DNA of 64,000 bases from Adhaeribacter rhizoryzae (lineage in GTDB: Bacteria > Bacteroidota > Bacteroidia > Cytophagales > Hymenobacteraceae): positions 186,001 to 250,000 of the forward strand of contig NZ_VWSF01000001.1 in the NCBI RefSeq assembly GCF_008629685.1. Direction: 5' to 3'. The translations under genes were made by a program, and so were the position numbers. This document shows positions 9,498 through 17,723 of this stretch, piece after piece; the stretch's first letter is position 1; each line of letters opens with the position of its first letter. Below the pieces are notes generated by a model. That model made no database searches. It was not told where the DNA came from and saw nothing but the letters and a program-made list of their open reading frames with translations.

Positions 9498-12400
9498 ATG
9501 AATCGTAAGTTTTTTGCCCCTTTCATTTTCCTGGTGGGAATGCTTAGTGGTTGTAATTTATTTAAAAAGGAAGAAACCCTTTTCACCTTATTGCCGCCTA
9601 CGGCTACCAAGGTAACCTTTGCCAATAATATCGCCGAATCCGATTCTTTTAATATTCTAACGTTTACTTACATCTACAATGGCGGTGGCGTGGCCGTAGG
9701 CGATGTAAATAACGATGGCTTACAGGATCTGTATTTTTCAGGCAATATGGTTTCGAGTAAACTGTACCTGAATAAAGGCTATTTTAAGTTCGAAGACATA
9801 ACCGCAGTCGCAGGCGTTGGCACCAAGGTTTGGGCCACCGGCGTAACCATGGTAGATATAAACCAGGATGGGCAACTCGATATTTATGTGTGTACCGTAA
9901 ACCCAGTAGGCAGCGCCCAAACGCCTAATTTGCTTTTTATTAACCAGGGCTCCGGAAAAGACGGAACTCCTGCTTTTAAAGAAATGGCCCAGGCCTACGG
10001 CCTCGACGATACGGGCTACAGCACCCAGGCCGCTTTTTTTGATTACGATAAAGACCAGGATTTAGACCTGTACCTGCTCACCAACGCCTTCGATAATACT
10101 AACCGTACCACGCCCCGGCCGCGGCAAATTAAAGGCGAAGCCCGGAGCACCGACCGGCTTTACCGCAACAACGGAGATAATACGTTTACCAATGTTTCGA
10201 AAGAAGCCGGTATTTTAATTGAAGGCTGGGGTTTGGGCGTGGGCATCAGCGATATTAATCAGGATGGCTGGCCCGATATTTACGCCGCTAACGATTTTCT
10301 AAGCAACGATCTGCTCTGGATAAATAACCAGGACGGCACTTTTACCAACAAAGCCAGCCAATATTTGAAGCACCAAAGCTACAACAGCATGGGCATGGAT
10401 ATGGCCGATTACAACAACGATGGCCTGGTAGATATAATGGTGGTAGATATGATGCCCGAAGATAATTTACGGCAAAAAACCACCATGGTAGCCCCTAACT
10501 ACGACCGCTTTGAACTAAACAAGCGCATGGGCTACGATATTCAGTATGTGCGTAATGCCTTGCAGTTTAACAATGGCAACGGTACTTTCAGCGAAATTGG
10601 GCAACTGGCCGGCGTATATGCCACCGATTGGAGTTGGGCCCCTTTATTTGCCGATTACGACAACGATGGTTTGCGCGATTTGTTCATCACCAACGGTTTT
10701 GTAAAAGATGTTACCGACTTAGATTATATTCAGTACCAGAATTTTGCCTCGCGGTTTGGTACCCAGGAATTAAAGAAGGAATTATTACAGGAAGATTTTG
10801 AAAAAGTACAGCGGGTTAAAATTCCGAATTATATTTACCAGAACCAGGGCGATTTAAGTTTTAAAAACAAAGCTACCGAATGGGGCTTTGCCACACCTTC
10901 TAACTCCAACGGTGCCGCCTACGCCGACCTCGACAACGACGGTGATCTGGACTTGGTGGTAAATAATATTAACAGCGAAGCTTTTATTTACCAGAACAAC
11001 GCAAATAAATTAAAGCAGCACCATTATTTAAACTTAAAACTGCAAGGCGAAGCGCCTAATCGCGGCGGCATTGGCGCTACGGTTAAAATTAAATACCAGG
11101 GGCAACAGCAGTTTTACGAGCATTATTTAAGCCGCGGGTTTAAGTCTTCGGTCGATAATATTATTCATTTTGGCTTAGGCAAAATTAACCGCCTCGATTC
11201 CCTGGAAATTACCTGGCCCGATGGCCGCTACCAATTATTAAAAAATATTAAAGTTAATCAGGTTTTAACGCTTAATCAGCAACAGGCCAAACCAATAAAT
11301 ATTAAGCCGCAACCAGCACTACCGCCTTTTTTCCGGGAAGTTTCAGCCGCGCACAGCCTAACCTATAAACACCAGGAAGCAGATTACATCGATTTTAAAA
11401 ACCAGCCATTAATGCCGCACAAACTCACCCAAAACGGCCCCGGCCTGGCGGTAGGCGATATAAACAACGATGGTTTAGATGATTTTTACATTGGTGGTTC
11501 GGGGCAGCGGCCGGGCACCTTATTTTACGGGCAGCAAAACGGCAGCTTCCGGCAAAAACCTTTGGGCAACTCCAGCCAGGCCGAAGACGACATGGGCGTG
11601 TTGTTTTTTGATGCGGATAACGACGGCGATTTAGATTTATACGTGGCTACGGGCGGCAACGCGTTTAAAGCCGAATCGGAAAATTACCGGCACCGCTTGT
11701 ATAAAAACGATGGAAAAGGCAATTTTACCCCCGATCCGCAGGCTTTGCCCCGCATTGTAGCCAGCGGTTCCTGCGTAACGGCCGCCGATTTTGATAAAGA
11801 CGGTGATTTGGATTTATTTATTGGCGGACGAAATAATCCGAGAAATTATCCCTTACCCGGCCAAAGCTGTATACTGCAGAATAATGGTGGCACTTTTACC
11901 AATGTTACCAAGCAGGTAGGTGCCGGGCTGGAAAATATAGGCATGGTTACCGCTGCCCTCTGGACCGATTTTAATCAGGATAACCAACCTGATTTAATAG
12001 TAGCGGGGGAGTGGATGCCTCTTAGCTTTTTCCAGAACGATAAAGGTGTTTTTAAAAATGTAACTGCCAGTACGGGCTTAAACCATACCAACGGCTGGTG
12101 GAACAGCCTGGTAGCCGGCGATTTCGACAACGACGGTGATATAGATTATGTGGCGGGGAATTTAGGTTTAAATTCAAGATACAAAGCTTCGCCAGAGCAG
12201 CCGGTAAGCTTATACGCGAAAGATTTTGACGGCAACGGCAACGTAGATCCTATTCTGAGTTATTTTATTCAGGGGCAAAATTACCCGGCTGCCCCGCGCG
12301 ATGCCCTCACCGACCAAATTGTATCGATGCGCAAACGGTTTCCGCGGTACGTAGATTACGGTAAAACTGATTTTGCCGGAATGCTAAAACCCGAGGAATT

Positions 12401-13001
12401 GCAGGATGCCCTGGTATTGAAAAGTTATACTTTTAGCTCCAGTTATATCCAGAATAACGGCAATGGTAAATTTAGCTTGAAACCGCTACCAGTGCAAGCG
12501 CAGTTTTCGCCGGTTTACGGCATGATGGCCGCCGATTACAACCAGGATGGCAATCTGGATTTATTATTAGCCGGCAACTCTTACGCCCCCGAAACCGGCA
12601 TGGGGTACTACGATGCTTCTTACGGTACGTTCCTTTCTGGCAATGGCAAAGGTAATTTTTCGCCGGTTAGTTTAAAGAAAAGCGGTTTTAATGTACCCGG
12701 TGATGCCAAAAGTATGGCTTGCCTGGTAGCCGCCGGCAATCAGCCTTTAATGCTGGTAGGCGTTAATAAAGATAGCCTGAAAGTATTTGCCGGTACACCC
12801 CAGGCAACCCGCAGCATCATAAAACTACAGCCGTTTGATGCGTACGCCGAATTAACTTTTAAGAACGGCCAAAAACGGCGGGAAGAATTTTATTACGGCA
12901 GCGGCTATTTGTCGCAGGCTACCCGCAGTTTAATTGCCAACAACCTGCAATCTGTATTTATTACCGACTACGCCGGAAAAAGAAGAGAAATCAAGCTTTA
13001 A
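9498..13001 (+). CDS. CRTAC1-like FG-GAP/VCBS lipoprotein with ASPIC/UnbV domain
   Basis: A 1167-residue lipoprotein (lipobox GMLSGC, Cys19). The first half is a run of FG-GAP repeats with calcium-binding loops (DVNNDGLQD, DINQDGQLD, DYDKDQDLD, DYDNDGLRD). An ASPIC/UnbV segment follows at about residues 520-595 (HYLSRGFKSSVDNIIHFGLG and ITWPDGRYQ), and then a second set of FG-GAP repeats reaches the C-terminus. Proteins of this kind are large extracellular beta-propellers often encoded near SusC/SusD loci. Their role is not established; binding of glycans or other ligands is inference. It is paralogous to the truncated gene at 1-2429 and followed by a strong terminator. Confidence 0.92.
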   Translation: MNRKFFAPFIFLVGMLSGCNLFKKEETLFTLLPPTATKVTFANNIAESDSFNILTFTYIYNGGGVAVGDVNNDGLQDLYFSGNMVSSKLYLNKGYFKFEDITAVAGVGTKVWATGVTMVDINQDGQLDIYVCTVNPVGSAQTPNLLFINQGSGKDGTPAFKEMAQAYGLDDTGYSTQAAFFDYDKDQDLDLYLLTNAFDNTNRTTPRPRQIKGEARSTDRLYRNNGDNTFTNVSKEAGILIEGWGLGVGISDINQDGWPDIYAANDFLSNDLLWINNQDGTFTNKASQYLKHQSYNSMGMDMADYNNDGLVDIMVVDMMPEDNLRQKTTMVAPNYDRFELNKRMGYDIQYVRNALQFNNGNGTFSEIGQLAGVYATDWSWAPLFADYDNDGLRDLFITNGFVKDVTDLDYIQYQNFASRFGTQELKKELLQEDFEKVQRVKIPNYIYQNQGDLSFKNKATEWGFATPSNSNGAAYADLDNDGDLDLVVNNINSEAFIYQNNANKLKQHHYLNLKLQGEAPNRGGIGATVKIKYQGQQQFYEHYLSRGFKSSVDNIIHFGLGKINRLDSLEITWPDGRYQLLKNIKVNQVLTLNQQQAKPINIKPQPALPPFFREVSAAHSLTYKHQEADYIDFKNQPLMPHKLTQNGPGLAVGDINNDGLDDFYIGGSGQRPGTLFYGQQNGSFRQKPLGNSSQAEDDMGVLFFDADNDGDLDLYVATGGNAFKAESENYRHRLYKNDGKGNFTPDPQALPRIVASGSCVTAADFDKDGDLDLFIGGRNNPRNYPLPGQSCILQNNGGTFTNVTKQVGAGLENIGMVTAALWTDFNQDNQPDLIVAGEWMPLSFFQNDKGVFKNVTASTGLNHTNGWWNSLVAGDFDNDGDIDYVAGNLGLNSRYKASPEQPVSLYAKDFDGNGNVDPILSYFIQGQNYPAAPRDALTDQIVSMRKRFPRYVDYGKTDFAGMLKPEELQDALVLKSYTFSSSYIQNNGNGKFSLKPLPVQAQFSPVYGMMAADYNQDGNLDLLLAGNSYAPETGMGYYDASYGTFLSGNGKGNFSPVSLKKSGFNVPGDAKSMACLVAAGNQPLMLVGVNKDSLKVFAGTPQATRSIIKLQPFDAYAELTFKNGQKRREEFYYGSGYLSQATRSLIANNLQSVFITDYAGKRREIKL

Positions 13002-13026
13002 TAAGAAAGGAGCTTAAGTGTATTAA

Positions 13027-13068
13027 AAAGGCCGTTGCGGAGTTTAATCACCAGAGCGGCCTTTTTTT
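13027..13068 (+). terminator. Rho-independent terminator
   Basis: Stem AAAGGCCG / CGGCCTTT followed by a run of T, 25 bases after the stop of the FG-GAP/ASPIC gene. Confidence 0.85.
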
Positions 13069-13148
13069 AATTTTTGATACTACTATGAAATTAAAAATGC
13101 GCCTTGGCTTCTTTATTAATATTTTCTCTGGAATTCCCATTCACCCCA

Positions 13149-13203
13149 GTCATTCCGGAGGAATCTTATCAGCAGGCAGCCAATAAGATTCCTCCGGAAT
13201 GAC
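13149..13203. repeat. Dispersed hairpin repeat, copy 2 (inverted orientation)
   Basis: Perfect 21-bp arms (13149-13169 and 13183-13203) around a 13-nt loop. Its core is gtcattccggagg instead of gtcattcaggagg, so both arms have changed together. The loop, read on the minus strand, contains ggctgcctgct, identical to the loop of copy 5. This copy is therefore inserted in the opposite orientation. Confidence 0.88.
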
Positions 13204-13267
13204 AGTGATGGTTAGGAAGGATGGCCTTTGCTTTATTTTAAGACGCACCAATCATTTTATTTTGGTA

Positions 13268-13840
13268 TTAATACTTTTTAGGTGTGGTTGAGAGTTGTTG
13301 TTTTTTAATTTTATTGGCGATTTCTGAAGTTGGATGAAAGGTTGAACAAGAGCTTGTTGTAAATAGTCTGTACTTCATCAATAACTTTTTCCAAAATTCA
13401 ACCTCTTCTTTTTCATAATCAAAAGTTGTAAGGATTCCATTCTTGTCAATTTCTCCTCCAGGCGGAGGCGGCAGGTTAATATTAGATTTCTTTTTACTCC
13501 GGAAGCCTTTGACTTCATATCCAAATATTAAATAATGATTTCCAATTTTATAGAACTCCGCGCAATTCCCTACTTCCCATTGATTAATGGCTATAATTTT
13601 CTGATTTAGGTTTCCTTTGATAACTGAGGTAACATTAAATAAAATGTTAGTCCCATCTTTTTTTAATTTTTCTCTTGGAGAATTATTTTGGTTAATAACT
13701 GAATAAGGAGTTCCTTCTACTACTATGTCAGCATTACTAATCATTCTGGCAATATCTTTCTTGGTATCAGGTGTTGCGCAACTACACCCAAACGAGTAAG
13801 TAAGGGAGAGAGAAAAAATAAATAGTAATAGGTATTTCAT
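13268..13840 (-). CDS. Secreted NTR/TIMP-like protein
   Basis: A 190-residue exported protein. The signal peptide ends just before the conserved CSCA (Cys19 and Cys21). It is followed by ADIVVEGTPYSV, then FNVTSVIKG, a later cysteine in WEVGNCAEF and HYLIFGYE. This order (CxC at the mature N-terminus, a strand pair, VIKG, a Cys, YLVF-like) is that of the NTR/TIMP-like fold found in small bacterial secreted proteins. The bacterial members have no settled function, and the resemblance is to a fold rather than proof of protease inhibition. The gene is more AT-rich than its neighbours. Confidence 0.65.
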   Translation of the reverse strand: MKYLLLFIFSLSLTYSFGCSCATPDTKKDIARMISNADIVVEGTPYSVINQNNSPREKLKKDGTNILFNVTSVIKGNLNQKIIAINQWEVGNCAEFYKIGNHYLIFGYEVKGFRSKKKSNINLPPPPGGEIDKNGILTTFDYEKEEVEFWKKLLMKYRLFTTSSCSTFHPTSEIANKIKKQQLSTTPKKY

Positions 13841-13968
13841 AATTAAGTTACCTTACAATACCAGTTGAACCAATATCGCTTACTTTTCTATTTAAACAAA
13901 AGAGCTTTTCAGGATGAAATACAGTTGGTGTATATTTTATAAAAGCTGGTAAATGTGATTTGGTATTA

Positions 13969-14523
13969 CTACCTATTTAGCAAGGCAAAAATATCTAAGC
14001 TAATAAATTTACCGTGCTTAATTTCGGTATCGGTTAAGGTGCCTTCGTGCTGAAAACCCAGCCGCCGGAGCAGTTGGCCGGAAGCCTTGTTTTCTGTTTC
14101 AGCATAAGCTTCGATGCGGTGCAGGTTTAAATGCTGTTGTCCGTAAACAATAATTCTTTCTAAAGCTTCCTGCATCAGCCCTTGCCGCCAGTAATTTGGT
14201 AGTAGCCAATACCCTAATTCGGCTTTGCGATGCAGGGCTTGTAAGTTATAAAAGCCACAAGCCCCAATCAGCTCGCTAAAATTATTGAGGGTAAGAGCCC
14301 ACCACAAGCCGGTTTTATTTTGATACAAATTCTGGTACCAATTCATTTGTTCGCCCGTAGCCAAATAACTGTGATATTCTACACCATAATACCGGATAAT
14401 CTCTGGGTTAGAAAGCGCCAGGTAAACCTGCATTTGGTCTGCTAATCTTATTTCCCGGAGTTCCAGGCGGTTGGTTTGCAGCACCGGAAAGCCGAAAGCC
14501 GATTTGGTGTTAATTCGGAACAT
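13969..14523 (-). CDS. GNAT N-acetyltransferase, RimJ/RimL type
   Basis: A 184-residue cytoplasmic GCN5-related acetyltransferase. It has the RimJ/RimL layout: TNRLELREIRLADQ near the N-terminus, IGACGFYNL, then AELGYWLLPNYWRQGLMQEAL covering the acetyl-CoA binding R/Q-x-x-G-x-G/A-like loop (written here in parts, key residues RQG), and the closing ENKASGQLLRRLGF. Such enzymes acetylate ribosomal protein N-termini or small amines, and the substrate is not predictable. It lies 9 bases downstream of the creatininase gene on the same strand, so the two are probably co-transcribed. Confidence 0.88.
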   Translation of the reverse strand: MFRINTKSAFGFPVLQTNRLELREIRLADQMQVYLALSNPEIIRYYGVEYHSYLATGEQMNWYQNLYQNKTGLWWALTLNNFSELIGACGFYNLQALHRKAELGYWLLPNYWRQGLMQEALERIIVYGQQHLNLHRIEAYAETENKASGQLLRRLGFQHEGTLTDTEIKHGKFISLDIFALLNR

Positions 14524-14532
14524 CAGGTTAGA

Positions 14533-15303
14533 TTATCTTTCGTATAAATCCTGAATATCGGCTTTGGCTAAATCTACCAGGAAAGAGGCAATTTTTTTAG
14601 CGGTATCTTCCAGGTAAATGCGACCTTTTTCGGCGGTGGCCTGGGCCGGGTTACCTACCCCGGTATCTTCGGTGGCTTTGCTCCATTCGCGCTGCGCCCA
14701 TACCCAACCTTCCTGCAAACCTTTCAGCCGGAATTTATTTGATTTGCCGCTGCCAGCTTCTGCTAAAGGCAATACCAAATGCGGGGCAATGTGCATCATG
14801 GCGCTGGTTTCCATTTCGCCGGCATGGTCGCCGGGTTCGTCAAAATATTTATGCCAGTCCACGGCCCTAAACCAATGCATGGTGCACAAAAACATGTTGG
14901 GGTATTGGGCCTGCACTTCCCGAATCATTTGTTTAAAATCGTTGCCGCCGTGGCCGTTTAGAATTACCAATTTGTTTATACCCTGGCACGAAAGCGAATG
15001 CGTTACATCTTTTAAAACCGCCAGTTGGGTGCTCGGGTTCATGTTAATATCCAGGGTAATATCCAGCTGGCCGGTGTTTACGCCAAACGGAATAGTGGGC
15101 AGGGCAACAACCTGAGCGCCTTGTTCCCAGGCTAGCTGCGCCGATTCGGCGGCTACGTAATCGCATTGGGCAACATCGGTATTATAAGGCAAATGGTAAT
15201 TATGGGCTTCGGTAGCACCCCAGGGTAAAATAGCTACTTCGTATTGGGTTTGTTTTACGGTTTTCCAGTTGGTTTCGGCAAGTATATAAGGTCTGGGCGT
15301 CAT
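14533..15303 (-). CDS. Creatininase-family amidohydrolase
   Basis: A 256-residue cytoplasmic metallo-amidohydrolase. The family's metal site is visible in GATEAHNYHLPYNTD (about E32, H34, H37, D43), in the later NGHGGND and in HAGEMETS with its glutamate. The family includes creatinine amidohydrolase and enzymes that open formamide-type rings in flavin or mycofactocin chemistry. Nothing nearby identifies the substrate. The ATG at 15303 is preceded by an AT-rich leader. It is the first gene of a likely two-gene operon with the acetyltransferase. Confidence 0.88.
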   Translation of the reverse strand: MTPRPYILAETNWKTVKQTQYEVAILPWGATEAHNYHLPYNTDVAQCDYVAAESAQLAWEQGAQVVALPTIPFGVNTGQLDITLDINMNPSTQLAVLKDVTHSLSCQGINKLVILNGHGGNDFKQMIREVQAQYPNMFLCTMHWFRAVDWHKYFDEPGDHAGEMETSAMMHIAPHLVLPLAEAGSGKSNKFRLKGLQEGWVWAQREWSKATEDTGVGNPAQATAEKGRIYLEDTAKKIASFLVDLAKADIQDLYER

Positions 15304-15492
15304 AATTAGTTGATTTGTACTGGTGTGAAGTTATTTAAATTTATCTGAAATCTTAAGCTTAGCCCAATAACAATATAATACTTAACGTAAAAAATTGCCT
15401 AAACAGAGCAACACCCTTGGTTATTGGGTTAAGTTTAAATAGTTACTAATAATTTTATAAAGAACCTTACAAAGTTTACAAGAATGTAAGCA

Positions 15493-15793
15493 AACAAGCA
15501 GGCGCGCATTTACCTGAACGCCGAAAAATGTATTGGCACGCCCCAAATATACTGAAGCTGGTTAATACGCTCAGAAGATCATTAATAGCAAATACGGTAC
15601 TTACCGCATCAATACCAATTACCGCGGTCCTTTCCGGTCTGGTATTAATATTTACCGCTCGCCCGAGAATATTTTTGAGTTTCCGCAAGCTAAGAATATT
15701 TATGAGTTTAGCCGGATGTACAATGCCATAATGCACTACCAGGTTCGCAATTTCTTAGATAACGACTGGGGTGACTGGAACGGGATTAATTAA
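15493..15793 (+). pseudogene. Remnant of a susD/ragB-like gene
   Basis: A short coding fossil within a 940-base region that has no intact gene. One frame (from 15493) reads NKQARIYLNAEKCIGTPQIY and hits a stop at 15553. A second frame (from 15566) reads YAQKIINSKYGTYRINTNYR and continues with GPFRSGINIYRSPENIFEF to a stop at 15791. Together they match the tetratricopeptide-like middle of SusD/RagB lipoproteins (LAKLYLNAEVYTGTP-Y-EA-YA-KII-NS pattern, then a loop and F/EF segment). The N-terminal signal and C-terminal domain are absent and there is at least one frameshift. The product would be a surface glycan-binding protein; this copy must be inactive. The flanks 15304-15492 and 15794-16241 show no further gene. 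Confidence 0.6.
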
Positions 15794-16241
15794 CACCGTT
15801 GTGCAATTTGGAAGAAAATATTTACCCTTTAGAGTTAGGTAAACCTTACGGCCAAGATGGAAAATAGAAAGAAATATTATGGTAAATAGAAATATTATTT
15901 AGTATTACACGAATACTAAACTTGAAAATTTCCTATTATGACCAGCCTTATTATTTTGAGCCGATTAATTAAAGTTAAAGAGCTGCCTATCTGTTTCGAA
16001 TCAGAAATAAGCCTGCGAAAGCCCAAACTGGTAAAATTATTTAATTAGTTAATTTTTAATATAAGGCTTATAAGTTTAATGAATATTTTATAAAACAATA
16101 TTTTTGTTGTAAAACTTAAATTGGAGTAAAGCTTTGGCTAAAGACTGGCAAAAAACTAAAACTAATAGCTGCCTAAGTGGAATAGTAATATCAAAATTAT
16201 CTTTTAATTTTAATTTATATAATATAATACACCCTAAATTA

Positions 16242-17705
16242 ATGATGCGAATACAAAGACTAATGCAAAAAGGCAGGTCACAGGTATTGGGCATAGCCTT
16301 GTTTTTATGCTATCCCATCCTGGCGCCGGCCCAATCGGCCGCTGGCCAAACCAATACCATTTCTCTCTCCGATCTTTCGGCCTTCCGGAACCCCGGCAAA
16401 ACCTGGCAAATAGCCGGCGACGTAAATGCCGACCTGAACAAAAACAATGTACTAACCACTACTAAAGGAACCGGCGTATTAGTTAACCTGCCGGGCAAAA
16501 AAGACCACGGTGCTGATTTATACAGCGCTGCCGAACACGGCGATGCCGAACTGGAATTAGATTACATGATTGCCAAAGGCTCCAATTCGGGCATTTATTT
16601 ACAAGGAAATTACGAAATACAATTCCTGGATAGCTGGGGCGTGAAAAACCCGAAATCCGCAGATGCCGGTGGCGTGTACGAGCGCTGGGACGATAGCAAG
16701 CCCGAAGGCCAGAAAGGCTACGAAGGCTACGCGCCCCGCCAGAATGCCAGCCGGGCGCCCGGGTTATGGCAGCACCTGAAAGTTTTATTTCAGGCGCCAA
16801 AGTTTGATGCCAGCGGCAAAAAAATTGCCAACGCCCGCATGATACGCATTGAACTAAACGGCGTAACTATTCACGAAGACCTGGAAATGCTGGGAGCAAC
16901 CCGCGGTGCCATGGGTCCGGAGAAAGCAACCGGCCCGTTGCGCATCCAAGGTGACCACGGCGCGGTGGCTTTTCGCAATATTTCTTTAAAACCAGGCGTA
17001 ACCGTACCGCAGGAAACCAATAATAACCGGAACACAGTAGACCCGATTTTAGTAGAAGCTCCGGTTAATACCATGCTCCGCAGCTTTATGGATTTGCCCG
17101 GCCAGCCCCGCACACGGGTGGTACATGCCGTATCGGTGGGTAGCCCGCAGCAAGTACATTATACTTATGATCTGGATAAAGGTGCTGTAATTCAAGTTTG
17201 GCGCGGTAATTTCCTGGATGCTACCCCCATGTGGCACGAGCGTGGCGATGGCTCTTCGCGGCCGGCCGGAGCGGTACAGCGTTTTGGTCAGCCGGTTTTT
17301 GCCTTAGCTAAATTAAATTCGCCGCAAGCCACCTGGGTAGCCGATAGCGCCGGTACCAGCTACCGCCCTAAAGGTTATATCCTCGACGAAAACGACCAGC
17401 CAACTTTTAAATATCAGATTTATGGTTCTACCGTTTCGGATGCTATCCGGGTTCTGGATAACGGCCAGGGCTTGCACCGGGAAATATCGGTACAAAACCC
17501 CGCTGGCGGTGAATTGTACGCCCGCTTAGCCGAAGGTGCTTCTATCGAAGAAAAATCAAAAGGTACGTACCTGGTAGACGGTAAATCTTATTACCTGCGC
17601 CTCGACGATGCCAAAGGTACCAAACCGGTGGTGCGCGATGCCAACGGCCGCAAAGAGCTGGTAGTACCGGTTCGGGGCAAAGTTGGTTATTCTATTCTTT
17701 TCTAG
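16242..17705 (+). CDS. DUF1080 (3-keto-disaccharide hydrolase) domain protein
   Basis: The ATG at 16242 is preferred over the upstream in-frame start at 16134, because a clean signal peptide follows it (ending LAPAQS). This gives 487 residues. The middle is a DUF1080 concanavalin-like domain: GIYLQGNYEIQFLDSW, GGVYERWDD, GLWQHLKVLFQAP, HEDLEMLGATRGAMG and GDHGAVAFRNI. The C-terminal third has no clear family. DUF1080 proteins include 3-keto-glycoside hydrolases that cleave oxidised disaccharides, and many secreted Bacteroidota members are only related to these. The gene lies 18 bases before a cytochrome-linked dehydrogenase gene, which suggests oxidation and hydrolysis of sugars in one pathway (inference). 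A TATTTTTG box at 16099-16106 might be its -7 element. Confidence 0.87.
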   Translation: MMRIQRLMQKGRSQVLGIALFLCYPILAPAQSAAGQTNTISLSDLSAFRNPGKTWQIAGDVNADLNKNNVLTTTKGTGVLVNLPGKKDHGADLYSAAEHGDAELELDYMIAKGSNSGIYLQGNYEIQFLDSWGVKNPKSADAGGVYERWDDSKPEGQKGYEGYAPRQNASRAPGLWQHLKVLFQAPKFDASGKKIANARMIRIELNGVTIHEDLEMLGATRGAMGPEKATGPLRIQGDHGAVAFRNISLKPGVTVPQETNNNRNTVDPILVEAPVNTMLRSFMDLPGQPRTRVVHAVSVGSPQQVHYTYDLDKGAVIQVWRGNFLDATPMWHERGDGSSRPAGAVQRFGQPVFALAKLNSPQATWVADSAGTSYRPKGYILDENDQPTFKYQIYGSTVSDAIRVLDNGQGLHREISVQNPAGGELYARLAEGASIEEKSKGTYLVDGKSYYLRLDDAKGTKPVVRDANGRKELVVPVRGKVGYSILF

Positions 17706-17723
17706 TTATTAATTATTGTATTC

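Noticed and set aside
13268-13840. Protease-inhibitor call from TIMP-like cysteines
   Set aside because: Only fold-level resemblance is visible, so the entry is left as NTR-like without activity.
14618-15115. 165-codon open frame on the plus strand
   Set aside because: Antisense shadow of the creatininase gene, whose metal-site motifs are unambiguous.
15528-15736. Open frames of 67 and 86 codons on the two strands
   Set aside because: Both overlap the SusD-like fragment and have no family resemblance; the third frame explains the coding signal.
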